Source: Magnetococcales bacterium
GTDB lineage: Bacteria > Pseudomonadota > Magnetococcia > Magnetococcales > Magnetaquicoccaceae
Assembly: GCA_015231375.1 (NCBI GenBank)
Contig: JADGBT010000010.1
Location: 63,287 to 97,083 of the forward strand
Length of the DNA: 33,797 nt
Direction of reading: 5' to 3'
Below, piece by piece: positions 24,840-32,154 of this stretch; position 1 is the stretch's first letter; every line of letters begins with the position of its first letter. The translations under genes and the position numbers were made by a program. The notes beneath the pieces were generated by a model. The model was not told the DNA's origin. It made no database searches and was given only the letters and a program-made list of their open reading frames with translations.

Positions 24840-25387
24840 GTCAGGTCGTTCCCGGTGTCGTCTTCGACCGCGCCGTTGCCGGTGAGGTCCGTGGCGGGCA
24901 GGGGGCGTCCAGTGGTGGCGGTGATCAATCCTTTGGCGGATCCGGCTCCACGCGAGTCGCACAGCCGAAAGGTGCCGGCGTGGTCGGGGCTGAATCCGCG
25001 CGCGTTGTAGACGATCCGATCACTCGCGCCTCCGGCCGTGAGGGTGAACGCGAGGGTGGTGTTTCCGGTCAGTTTCGGCATGGCCCGCAGGATGACGGCA
25101 TCCGCGAGGATCAGCCATCCTTCCTGCCAGTTGCCTCCGCAGATGGCGCCGTTGGAGGTGGCGCACACCGTGATGCTGGTCCCGCGCTTGATCGCTTCGG
25201 TGCGGGCGAACTGGAGTGTGCCGTGCAGCAGATTGATCTGGGTGATCAAGCGGTTGTCTTGCAGGATCCGGGTGACGAACGGAGCGGCCATGACCATCAG
25301 CGCCGCCACGATGGCCACCACCACCAGCAGTTCCACCAGGGTGTAACCTGCGGCCCTACCGGCGCATCCCCCTTGTTCGGCACCCAT
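24830..25387 (-). CDS. GspH/FimT-type minor pseudopilin (FimU position)
   Basis: A 185-residue prepilin with the leader MGAEQGGCAGRAAG cut before YTLVELLVVVAIVAALMVMAAP (Glu5). The globular part has the GspH/FimT pattern: INLLHGTLQFARTEAIKRGTSITVC, then CGGNWQEGWLIL, and a late FRLCDSRG strand. In gene order it occupies the FimU/FimT place at the head of the operon. GGGAG precedes the ATG at 25387. I see a weak sigma-70-like element further upstream but do not call it. Confidence 0.88.
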   Translation of the reverse strand: MGAEQGGCAGRAAGYTLVELLVVVAIVAALMVMAAPFVTRILQDNRLITQINLLHGTLQFARTEAIKRGTSITVCATSNGAICGGNWQEGWLILADAVILRAMPKLTGNTTLAFTLTAGGASDRIVYNARGFSPDHAGTFRLCDSRGAGSAKGLITATTGRPLPATDLTGNGAVEDDTGNDLTCP

Positions 25388-25551
25388 GCATCCCGACTCC
25401 CGTTGGAAGAGACGACCCCGAGATCGTTCGGAATCGGTCGTTTCTGTGTGGAGTTCTTAGTTTAGGGGAATCATTATGCTGGATGCAACCAATTTATATG
25501 AATGTTTGTTTTTTGACAGATTTTCTTCGGACGCGTTGTGCATGGCAAGAT

Positions 25552-25610
25552 CCCTCTTTGATTTTTCGGATTGCCGAGGGGAGATCGGTTTTCCGAAAAA
25601 TCAAAGAGGG
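25552..25610. repeat. Long perfect inverted repeat
   Basis: Perfect 19-base arms (25552-25570 and 25592-25610; core TTTGATTTTTCGGA) flank a 21-base spacer that itself contains CCGA/TCGG. It sits between the pilin operon and a block of 70-base repeats. It could be a terminator, a small non-autonomous mobile element or a folded RNA. No gene overlaps the 25388-25769 stretch. Confidence 0.8.
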
Positions 25611-25627
25611 CGTGGCTGGATTCTTTT

Positions 25628-25769
25628 ACCGTGGGACTCGTGCTGTTGGAGTTCCACGGTCGGGGGGTGAGGGGGTTCTCCCCCCATCATGCAAGTGACC
25701 GTGGGACTCGTGCTGTTGGAGTTCCACGGTCGGGGGGTGAGGGGGTTCTCCCCCCCCCATCATGCAAGT
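25628..25769. repeat. Two tandem ~70-base repeat units, each with hairpins
   Basis: Units begin at 25628 and 25698 with ACCGTGGGACTCG and end in ATCATGCAAGT. They differ essentially by three extra Cs in the second unit's C-run. Each unit folds as a 12-bp stem with one mismatch (ACCGTGG...CCACGGT) plus a G-run/C-run hairpin (GGGGG-TTCT-CCCCC). The block directly follows the stop of the leftward DUF2892 gene, so it may end that transcript. The short frames across it are not coding. Confidence 0.85.
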
Positions 25770-25964
25770 TCAGTGGGAATCGCAGCCGCAGGTGTTGATG
25801 CCCAGCAGGGGATAGAAGGGGCAGAATTTGAACAAGCCGGTCAGCAGGGGAACGATGCCGATCAGACCCAAAGGTGTGTGCAGTCCTAAAAAGACCTGGG
25901 AAAGCAGCAACAGTCCGACAACGATGCGCAGGATACGATCAATACCGCCGACATTGGCTTTCAT
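25770..25964 (-). CDS. Small inner-membrane protein, DUF2892 (YgaP-like transmembrane domain)
   Basis: A 64-residue protein beginning MKANVGGIDRILRIVVGLLLL, the standard DUF2892 start, with two hydrophobic helices (IVVGLLLLSQVFLGL and LIGIVPLLTGLF). It ends CPFYPLLGINTCGCDSH, where the CPFYPLLGINTC block is the family signature. GGAGAA is upstream of ATG 25964; the longer frame is not supported. DUF2892 domains occur alone or after rhodanese domains. The function is unknown, although the conserved cysteines hint at thiol or sulphur chemistry. It stands alone, divergent from tpx. Confidence 0.85.
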   Translation of the reverse strand: MKANVGGIDRILRIVVGLLLLSQVFLGLHTPLGLIGIVPLLTGLFKFCPFYPLLGINTCGCDSH

Positions 25965-26135
25965 GGGATACGGTTCTCCGGTGGCGAGGCTGGTGTGTTT
26001 TTCTCGAAGGGTTTTTTGTTTCTTGGATTGTGCGACATACTGGATGCATGGACCGGGTGAGCGCGGGATAAGTTCCCCATTTTTTGGGTCGGGAAGGATC
26101 ATGGATCGATCGGGTGCAGGATGCGGGTGGCGGGA

Positions 26136-26164
26136 TTGACGCCAGCCGATTCCGGCCCTAATCT
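26136..26164 (+). promoter_or_regulatory. Weak candidate promoter of tpx
   Basis: TTGACG (26136-26141) and TAATCT (26159-26164) are separated by 17 bases, about 60 bases before the tpx start codon. The -35 is good and the -10 poor, so this is tentative. Confidence 0.3.
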
Positions 26165-26224
26165 GGAGGGGATGTGCGTCGTTTTTCTTTTTCTTCCACC
26201 CTTGCGTTTCAGGAGTTTGATTTC

Positions 26225-26725
26225 ATGGCCCAGATCACCTTCAAGGGAAACCCCATCCACACCTGTGGCGTTTTGCCCGCCGTGGGTTCGTCCGCGCCCG
26301 ATTTCTGCCTGACGGGAACGGACCTGGCGGATGTGACGCTGCGTAGTTTCGCGGGCAAACGTCTGGTGTTGAACATTTTTCCGAGCATCGACACCGGGGT
26401 GTGCGCCATGTCGGTGCGTCGTTTCAACGCCGAAGCCGCCAAGCTGGACAATACGGTCATCTTGTGCGTCTCTTTGGATCTTCCGTTCGCCCACAAGCGG
26501 TTCTGCGGCGCCGAAGGGTTGACTGCGGTGCATTCGGTCTCCGAGATGCGCGCCAGAGGGTTCGGCGAGTCCTACGGCGTGCGCATGGTGGATGGTCCTT
26601 TGGCTGGACTGCTGGCCCGCGCTGTGGTGGTGATCGATGCCGCAGGGCAGGTGGTCTACACCCAGCAGGTGCCGGAGATTGTCGAAGAGCCCGATTACGA
26701 TCAGGCTTTGGCGGCTCTCGCCTGA
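26225..26725 (+). CDS. tpx: Thiol peroxidase Tpx
   Basis: A 166-residue atypical two-cysteine peroxiredoxin that reduces lipid and hydrogen peroxides with thioredoxin. The peroxidatic Cys60 lies in DTGVCAMSVRRFN and the resolving Cys94 in FAHKRFCGAEG, the same spacing as in E. coli Tpx. The N-terminus (ITFKGNPIHTCG) also matches the family. ATG 26225, after CAGGAG, is chosen over the upstream codon at 26174, which would add a non-conserved leader. Three additional cysteines (14, 28, 81) are present. It is a single-gene unit with a terminator at 26797. Confidence 0.95.
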   Translation: MAQITFKGNPIHTCGVLPAVGSSAPDFCLTGTDLADVTLRSFAGKRLVLNIFPSIDTGVCAMSVRRFNAEAAKLDNTVILCVSLDLPFAHKRFCGAEGLTAVHSVSEMRARGFGESYGVRMVDGPLAGLLARAVVVIDAAGQVVYTQQVPEIVEEPDYDQALAALA

Positions 26726-26751
26726 GCGTGCTCGGCTTTCGCCTGAGCGTG
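26718..26751. repeat. Short direct repeat duplicating the tpx stop region
   Basis: TCGCCTGAGCGTG occurs at 26718-26730 and again at 26739-26751, 21 bases apart. The first copy contains the tpx stop codon. Together with GGGCGAGAG just after, the first copy can also form an imperfect 12-bp stem. Confidence 0.7.
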
Positions 26752-26796
26752 TTCGGCTCGGGCGAGAGTGGATAGATTGGGCAGGGTTGGAAACAG

Positions 26797-26838
26797 GTCG
26801 CGCGTCCGGTTTTGGGGCCGGATGCGCGGCTTTTTTTT
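26797..26838 (+). terminator. Rho-independent terminator of tpx
   Basis: A GC-rich stem (GCGCGTCCGG pairing with CCGGATGCGC, one G-U) with an eight-base loop is followed by eight Ts at 26831-26838. It is 72 bases past the tpx stop and faces the convergent gene at 26905. Confidence 0.88.
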
Positions 26839-26904
26839 GATGGAGCGGGCCCTGGATGGCACGGAACCTGGATGGAGCGCGTTTGTGCTGGAAGCGCGCG
26901 CGGG

Positions 26905-28863
26905 TCAGGGGATCAGATCTTCCAGCGTCTGGGTGAAACGCAGGACAACCCCGTCCGGCGCGCCGCTTCGGGTCAGAACCGGCACCCAACCCATGGAGTG
27001 GCCGGTTTTCTTGTTGAGGATGGTCATGGCCTCCATCACCTGGGCGTGGGAGGCGAACGGTCCGACCAGCAGACGGATCAGCTCCCGGTTGTCCGGGGAT
27101 TTGACCCGTTCCGACCAGCTTGGAATGCCCGCATCGGCCAGGGCGTGGATGCGGGGTGCCATGTCGGACTCCTGGTTGAAACTGTCCACATGCACCATGA
27201 AGGCGCCATCGTCGCGGATCGGCGGAAACGATCTGGGGAGCGCGTGCTCGCTTTTGTGGGCGGTCATGACGCTTTCGTCGGGCCGGACCGGTTGTCGGGG
27301 GGGCCGGGGTTGAGCGAGTTCGTTCAAGGTGCGGGACTGTTGACCATGGGTCTCGGGAGGGGCGGACTGCTCCGACTCCAGCTCGCTCAACAAGATCAGA
27401 ATGGCTTCGTCGGCATCGGACGGGGTGTGATGACCCATGGCCTGCCGTGTTTTCTCGTGGACCTGTTTGACCACGGTGTCCCGTCCGGCTTCGGTGTTTT
27501 GGACCGACTCCACATGGGTGCCGATGCGTGCCGGAGTGGTGGCTTGCAGGGAGCGTCCCAGACTTTTCCACAAACGCACCACCGCCAGTTGGGCCTGATA
27601 ACGGTGACGGACCAGATTGGTGCGCAGGGTGTGAACCTCGAACTGGGAATCCAGCACGTCCAACAGGGTGCGGGTGCCGGCGTGGAAGCTTTCCAGCAGA
27701 CCGGCGGCCGCTTTCTCGCTGAATGACAGGGCCTTTTCCAGGGCCACGATGGCCGCCTTGTTGTTCTTGAGATCGAAACGGGCCTCTTCCACCTCGCGCC
27801 GGGCCAGGGTGCGCAGACGATCCAGTTCGGTTACCGAGGCCTCTTTGAGCGCCTTGGCTTCGCGCGTTTTGCTGACCGTCTCCAGACCGTGGAACAGCGG
27901 TACATTGAGGATCAGGCTGACCGAATGGGCGTTTTCGTCTTCTTTGATGGAAAGTCCGGAGGATCCTCCCAGTTCACTGTCCCAGGTGCGGCTGGCCGTA
28001 TAGTTGAAATCCAACGTGGGCAGATGGGCGGATCTTTCCATCTGTTCGGTCATGGTGCTTTCCGACGAGCGGGCACGCGCGGCCCAGATTTCCGGACGAT
28101 CCTCGATCCATTTCCAGATATGGGTATCCAGGTCGGCGGGTTCCTCCCAGGTGTATTCCGGCAGGGCGAGCCCGGTTTCGGGATTGGCGCCCACCACTTC
28201 GCGGAAGAAGGCGGTCTCTTTTTCCAGGGTATTGATCGCGTCCTGAAGACTGGCCTGGGCCTGACTGGCCCGGGAAGCGGCCTGCTGCACGTCGGTTTCC
28301 GTGGATTCTCCGGCGTTCAGGCGCAAGGTGTTCTCTTCCAGGTGGTGCTGGGTGATCTTGATGTATTTGAGTGCCAGATCATACACCTCCTTGGCGGTCA
28401 GCCAGTTGGCGGTAATGGTGGCCACCCGCAGGGCAATCTCTTGACGCATGGCCATCAGATCGGCATACGCGCCTTCCACATGGAGATCGCTTTGAGAATA
28501 ATCGATCCAGCCGGGAACATTGAACAGTCGTTGATCTACCGTGAGGGCAACGGTTCTGGGGTCGGCGTGTTGTGTGGTGCGCAGTTTGGAATAGTGGGTA
28601 CCCTGGCGCAGCACCTCCACACCCCGCACATTGACTTGAGGCAGCAAGCGGGCAAAAGTTTTGGGATTGTCCTCCCGTGCGGCCCGCAGGAGGGCCTCGG
28701 CTCGATGGATTTGGGGATTTCTGGCCTGGGCGGTATCGATCGCCTGCCAGAACGCCATGACATCCGCTTCCCCCTGACCTGGATGCCACCAGACGGAGAG
28801 CGACAGAATGGAACCAAGCAGCGCGGGTCCAAGCACTTTTGCCCTTTTGTCAGGTTTTGGCAT
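26905..28863 (-). CDS. TolC-family outer-membrane efflux protein with C-terminal SPOR domain
   Basis: A 652-residue protein. A signal peptide covers about residues 1-35. Residues ~40-440 are an outer-membrane efflux protein (TolC/OEP) with two related halves. Typical helical segments are EIALRVATITANWLTAKEVYD with LRLNAGESTETDV in the first half and ARREVEEARFDLKNN with GTRTLLDVLDSQFEV in the second. A charged linker (~445-550) follows, and residues ~553-630 form a SPOR-like domain (FMVHVDSFNQ, then IRLLVGPFASHAQVMEAM). SPOR domains bind denuded peptidoglycan, so this channel may be anchored at septal or remodelled wall (inference). ATG 28863 is preserved by AAAGGAT upstream. No membrane-fusion or inner-membrane pump gene is adjacent. 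Confidence 0.85.
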   Translation of the reverse strand: MPKPDKRAKVLGPALLGSILSLSVWWHPGQGEADVMAFWQAIDTAQARNPQIHRAEALLRAAREDNPKTFARLLPQVNVRGVEVLRQGTHYSKLRTTQHADPRTVALTVDQRLFNVPGWIDYSQSDLHVEGAYADLMAMRQEIALRVATITANWLTAKEVYDLALKYIKITQHHLEENTLRLNAGESTETDVQQAASRASQAQASLQDAINTLEKETAFFREVVGANPETGLALPEYTWEEPADLDTHIWKWIEDRPEIWAARARSSESTMTEQMERSAHLPTLDFNYTASRTWDSELGGSSGLSIKEDENAHSVSLILNVPLFHGLETVSKTREAKALKEASVTELDRLRTLARREVEEARFDLKNNKAAIVALEKALSFSEKAAAGLLESFHAGTRTLLDVLDSQFEVHTLRTNLVRHRYQAQLAVVRLWKSLGRSLQATTPARIGTHVESVQNTEAGRDTVVKQVHEKTRQAMGHHTPSDADEAILILLSELESEQSAPPETHGQQSRTLNELAQPRPPRQPVRPDESVMTAHKSEHALPRSFPPIRDDGAFMVHVDSFNQESDMAPRIHALADAGIPSWSERVKSPDNRELIRLLVGPFASHAQVMEAMTILNKKTGHSMGWVPVLTRSGAPDGVVLRFTQTLEDLIP

Positions 28864-28904
28864 CGCGTGAATCCTTTTGCAGATTCTGTACTTCACATGA
28901 ATTG

Positions 28905-28928
28905 ACGGGGAGTTGTCTCTCCGTTTTT
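28905..28928 (+). terminator. Terminator-like hairpin pointing right, upstream of the TolC-SPOR gene
   Basis: ACGGGGAG-TTGT-CTCTCCGT (one G-U pair) is followed by a T-run, a small intrinsic terminator in the plus direction. Nothing is encoded on the plus strand just before it, so it might limit antisense transcription through 26905-28863 before the tRNA promoter. Confidence 0.4.
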
Positions 28929-29041
28929 GTCGGTGTTGAGGGTATATCGACCGGGAGAAAGGGAAACCTGAGTGAAAAATTGGTCACCCGACGGCCAGGG
29001 GAACGGCATCCGGGAAAAATGGACCGATCCATCCCGTGCGC

Positions 29042-29070
29042 TTGCCTGATCCGGGCGGCGTTGTTATACT
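29042..29070 (+). promoter_or_regulatory. Sigma-70 promoter of tRNA-Thr
   Basis: TTGCCT (29042-29047), 17 bases, then TATACT (29065-29070). The start would fall near 29077, about 20 bases before the mature 5' end of the tRNA. The arrangement is typical of a stable-RNA promoter. Confidence 0.7.
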
Positions 29071-29096
29071 TGGCCCTTATCCATCCTTAAAGACTT

Positions 29097-29172
29097 GCCG
29101 ACGTAGCTCAATTGGCAGAGCAACGGATTTGTAATCCGTAGGTTCGGGGTTCGATTCCCCGCGTCGGCTCCA
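29097..29172 (+). tRNA. tRNA-Thr (anticodon UGU)
   Basis: A 76-base cloverleaf. The acceptor arms are GCCGACG (29097-29103) and CGTCGGC (29162-29168). The anticodon stem is ACGGA/TCCGT with loop TTTGTAA and so anticodon TGT. The T-arm contains GGTTCGATTCC. T is the discriminator base and CCA is encoded (29170-29172). It reads ACA codons. Its 3' end is the probable integration site for the element that follows. Confidence 0.96.
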
Positions 29173-29221
29173 GTGACATCAATAGGTTGGACGAGTTTTT
29201 TAGCTCAACCGATCAAGCATA

Positions 29222-29375
29222 TGGTGCATTGGTGGTGCAGTAGCTTTCCATACTGCACCACTCAGCACCACATCACACCGCAAAACATCTCCCCCTGGAC
29301 TGACCTCCTTGTTCTACAATCCCAACCTTCTCCTGCACGATACTCCGTACTCGCATTCTGCACCAAATTGCACCA
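29222..29375. repeat. Cluster of TGCACCA/TGGTGCA heptamers, possible integrase arm or Xis sites
   Basis: The gene-free stretch 29173-29484 holds TGGTGCA at 29222 and 29233, TGCACCA at 29254, 29359 and 29369, and a one-mismatch copy AGCACCA at 29264. Two of them form a perfect inverted repeat TGGTGCAGTA-N8-TACTGCACCA (29233-29260). Repeated short sites between the tRNA and the integrase gene are what arm-binding or excisionase sites look like. The function is inferred. Confidence 0.55.
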
Positions 29376-29388
29376 ATATTTCTGAAAT

Positions 29389-29418
29389 TTGACATTTTGT
29401 ATTTGATTATGGTATGTT
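29389..29418 (+). promoter_or_regulatory. Candidate integrase promoter
   Basis: TTGACA (29389-29394), an 18-base spacer and TATGTT (29413-29418), the last preceded by TGG as an extended -10. It lies 67 bases before the integrase ATG and just after the last TGCACCA sites, so a protein bound there could repress it. Confidence 0.5.
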
Positions 29419-29484
29419 GATAGGCATCAAATTCGGTCTTTGACACCGTTTTTACACCGACGCGCTTTTCCTGCGAGGGACAGC

Positions 29485-30579
29485 ATGGCCTACATTCAGG
29501 AACGACAGACCCAGGACGGCAAGATTCACTATCGGGTGCAGGTGCGCCTCAAGGGGTACCCGACCGAAACCGCCACCTTTGCGCGTAAGACCGACGCAAA
29601 GCGCTGGGCGCAGCAACTCGAAACCGAAATGCGCGAGGGACGCTACTTCAAGACGCCAACGGCGAAAAAGAAGAGCCTGGGCGAGCTGGTGGATCGGTAC
29701 ATCGAGGAGATCCTGCCCCGGAAGCCGAAGAACGCCTACAATCAGAACAACCACCTGCGCTGGTGGAAGGAGCAGCTCGGCCATGTGGTGCTGGCCGACA
29801 TCACACCTTCCGTGATCGCTGAATACCGGGACAAACTCGCCAAGGAGACCACGCCACGCAAGAGCCTGCGCAGTCCGGCGACGGTCAATCGTTATCTTGC
29901 CTCTCTCTCCCATGCCTTCACCATCGCCATCAATGAATGGGGATGGGTGGATGCCTCCCCCTTCCGCAAGGTGAGCAAGCTGAGAGAGCCACGGGGTCGG
30001 GTCCGCTTTCTGTCGGACGACGAACGGGAGCGGTTGCTGGAGGCTTGCCAAAAGGCCGATGATCCCGCCTTGATGGCCATTATCCTGGTGGCGATTTCCA
30101 CCGGCGCCAGACGCGGCGAGATTCTCGGTCTGACCTGGCGCGAGGTGGACCTGACAGGCTCGCGCATTACCCTGCTGGACACCAAGAACGGTGAGACGCG
30201 GGTGGTGCCGTTGGTCGGGGTGGCCCTGGAGCAGATGAAGGCGCTTGCTGCCACCCGTCGGAGTGATACCGACCTTTGTTTTCCACGTGAGGACGGCAAA
30301 GCCCCCTGGGAGTTCCGCAAGGCGTGGGAACGGGTGCTGCGCGAGGCGGGGATTACGGATTTCAACTTTCACGACCTGCGCCACTCCTGCGCCTCCTACC
30401 TGGCCATGAATGGCGCAAGCCTGGCGGAAATCGCCGAGGTTCTGGGGCACAAGACTTTGCAGATGGTCAAACGGTATGCCCACCTTTCCGAAGCGCACAC
30501 CGCCGGGGTGGTGGAGCGGATGAACGCCAAAATCTTTCGTTCGATTCAGGAGGTGAACGATGCACAGCGAACCCCTTGA
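29485..30579 (+). CDS. Tyrosine recombinase / island integrase
   Basis: A 364-residue phage-type integrase. The N-terminal ~60 residues (AYIQERQTQDGKIHYRVQVR) form an arm-DNA-binding domain, residues ~70-165 are the SAM-like core-binding domain and the C-terminal half is catalytic. The catalytic set is complete: Arg209 (STGARRGEILGL), His296 and Arg299 (HDLRHS), His322 (LGHKT) and nucleophile Tyr331 (VKRYAHLS). ATG 29485 follows GAGGGAC; the upstream codon at 29440 is less likely. It overlaps the next gene by 20 bases. It should catalyse site-specific integration into the tRNA-Thr gene and excision from it. Confidence 0.93.
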   Translation: MAYIQERQTQDGKIHYRVQVRLKGYPTETATFARKTDAKRWAQQLETEMREGRYFKTPTAKKKSLGELVDRYIEEILPRKPKNAYNQNNHLRWWKEQLGHVVLADITPSVIAEYRDKLAKETTPRKSLRSPATVNRYLASLSHAFTIAINEWGWVDASPFRKVSKLREPRGRVRFLSDDERERLLEACQKADDPALMAIILVAISTGARRGEILGLTWREVDLTGSRITLLDTKNGETRVVPLVGVALEQMKALAATRRSDTDLCFPREDGKAPWEFRKAWERVLREAGITDFNFHDLRHSCASYLAMNGASLAEIAEVLGHKTLQMVKRYAHLSEAHTAGVVERMNAKIFRSIQEVNDAQRTP

Positions 30580-31387
30580 GGCTGGTCCAACCCCCATGGC
30601 TCAGGAGTTGGAACTGTTCGGCTCCGATGATACCCCACTGTCATTGCCGCGTTTGATTCAGCTCTGGGCCGCCGAAGCCAAGGCGGACGAAACCGTGATC
30701 ATCCGGCACCTGAGCCGCATGCTCAACCGTTCCAACAACTATGTGTTGATCTCTGGTGAACTGGCGATCGAGGACTCAAATGCCTCGAATTTGCTGAAGC
30801 GCGTCCTGAAAAAGGGTGGATGGGACGAGATCAGCGGCGAGGCGCATCACAAAACCCTTCTGCAAAGCTTCTATGAAGGCAACCGATATGTGGCGGAACG
30901 CGTGGTTCGCAGCGCTCAGCGCATTCCACTCCGGGAGATGCAGGTCGATTGCGATGCGTTGATCAACGTCATCAAGAAATTCAAGAAATTGACCGTCCCC
31001 GCATTCCTGGAACTGATCATCGGAGAGGAACAACCATCTCTGGCTGGTCGAACGGAGACGGCAACTCCGGTGGCGTCTGAAGGTGCCGTTGGTCATTCAC
31101 GCCCCAGGCAACGCCGGACTGCGCCGCCAACCAATCCGACGCCTCCATCCCCGCCGATTCCTATGCAGACCCATCTGTCGGTTAAGGATTTTTGCGCCGC
31201 CTACTCCTCCTTCACGGTGGGGGGTGTGCGTCACTTCATCTTCCATGAAGAGACCAATGGCTTGGCGGCATCCGGGGCGATCAGCCGGGTTGGCAGAAAG
31301 GTCTTGATCCATGTCGAAAAATTTTTTGCATGGGTAGATTCCCGAAAAACCGAGACCCCACCCACACCGACCAGGAAACGGAAATAA
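30560..31387 (+). CDS. Island DNA-binding protein, probable excisionase/regulator
   Basis: A 275-residue protein. The C-terminal ~55 residues before the basic tail (SVKDFCAAYSSFTVGGVRHF, then NGLAASGAISRVGRKVLIHVEKFFAWV) match the winged-helix domain seen in many small island and phage excisionase/AlpA-like proteins. The N-terminal ~150 residues are helical and not recognised. A Pro/Thr-rich linker (about 175-205) joins them. A perfect AGGAGGTGA site (30548-30556) lies within the integrase end and the genes overlap by 20 bases. It is a candidate partner that directs excision and binds the repeats at 29222-29375 (inference). It is much longer than a classical Xis. Confidence 0.65.
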   Translation: MHSEPLEAGPTPMAQELELFGSDDTPLSLPRLIQLWAAEAKADETVIIRHLSRMLNRSNNYVLISGELAIEDSNASNLLKRVLKKGGWDEISGEAHHKTLLQSFYEGNRYVAERVVRSAQRIPLREMQVDCDALINVIKKFKKLTVPAFLELIIGEEQPSLAGRTETATPVASEGAVGHSRPRQRRTAPPTNPTPPSPPIPMQTHLSVKDFCAAYSSFTVGGVRHFIFHEETNGLAASGAISRVGRKVLIHVEKFFAWVDSRKTETPPTPTRKRK

Positions 31388-31463
31388 ACCCTCTCCAGCC
31401 ATTACGCCCCCAGCTTTTTCCTGCCTGAGATCACCTGCACAGCCTGCAATATGATATATATCG

Positions 31464-31492
31464 TTGACATGCGTTATAATATAAGTTAAGAT
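31464..31492 (+). promoter_or_regulatory. Candidate promoter of the island cargo operon
   Basis: TTGACA (31464-31469), 17 bases, TAAGAT (31487-31492) in an AT-rich stretch that also carries the palindrome GATATATATC (31453-31462) overlapping the upstream side, a possible operator. Transcription would start near 31499, 65 bases before the first ATG. Confidence 0.55.
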
Positions 31493-31563
31493 ATGATCAG
31501 AGTGCTCTGTTTTTTGCCGTACCGACAGAGCTTGTGATTACGTCCGTACCGCACTAGAAGCGC

Positions 31564-32154
31564 ATGCAACTCAAGATCCTCCCGCAAGGCTGGCTGGACG
31601 GGGCCTGTCTGCTCTACGCCATGGTCAACGCCAGCAAGAGCCTGCTCGCCCCCGACCTGGGGCTGTTCGCCTATGTCGGGCGCTACCGGATGCACGAGCG
31701 CTGGAAGCGGATCATCTCGATCACCCCCAGCCCCGTCAACTACCTGGACCGCACCGGATCTGGACTGACCCTGAAGCCGGGCGTCGAGCAGCAGGTGACC
31801 GATGCCTTCTTCGAGCACGTGTTCGCGCTCCTCAACACCCATCGGCAGCGGTTCCGGGTGCGGCGGATCAGTGGCAGCACTTTCCGCAACAAGAGCGATT
31901 ACAGCTCGGTGGTGGTTTTTGCCGTCAAGCAAGAGGCGCAGACCGCCTGTTTCTCCGGTGCCGACCACTGGATGGTGGCGGTCGGACGCGAGGCAGACGC
32001 TCTGTTCCTGGCATGCAGCGGCGCCCATCACTTCCTCCCCTACCAGGAGGAACGCGATCCGGCGACCGGTCACCTCTACAACAACTCGATGGCTGTGGCG
32101 CAGCTACAGCACATCTACGACGAGGCAATCTACCAAGTGGAGATCATCCGATGA
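31564..32154 (+). CDS. Unknown protein with papain/C39-like cysteine-peptidase motif
   Basis: A 196-residue soluble protein I cannot name. Its start, QGWLDGACLLYAMVNA (Gln8, Cys15), has the layout of the oxyanion Gln and nucleophile Cys at a helix start in papain-like folds. DHWMVAVG with His135 is a likely catalytic His on a strand. No convincing third residue is seen: the following strand reads LFLACSG, where relatives of such folds often have Asp or Asn. It has no signal peptide. Its stop overlaps the next gene (ATGA), so the two are translated together. It may be an active peptidase, a deubiquitinase-like enzyme or a degenerate binding fold. The assignment rests on motif shape only. Confidence 0.5.
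   Translation: MQLKILPQGWLDGACLLYAMVNASKSLLAPDLGLFAYVGRYRMHERWKRIISITPSPVNYLDRTGSGLTLKPGVEQQVTDAFFEHVFALLNTHRQRFRVRRISGSTFRNKSDYSSVVVFAVKQEAQTACFSGADHWMVAVGREADALFLACSGAHHFLPYQEERDPATGHLYNNSMAVAQLQHIYDEAIYQVEIIR

Noticed and set aside
25628-25769. CRISPR array
   Set aside because: Only two near-identical 70-base units with no spacers. The decamer array at 7361 also lacks spacers.
25476-25889. Short plus-strand frames across the repeat block
   Set aside because: They are built from the repeats themselves and have no supported starts or homology.
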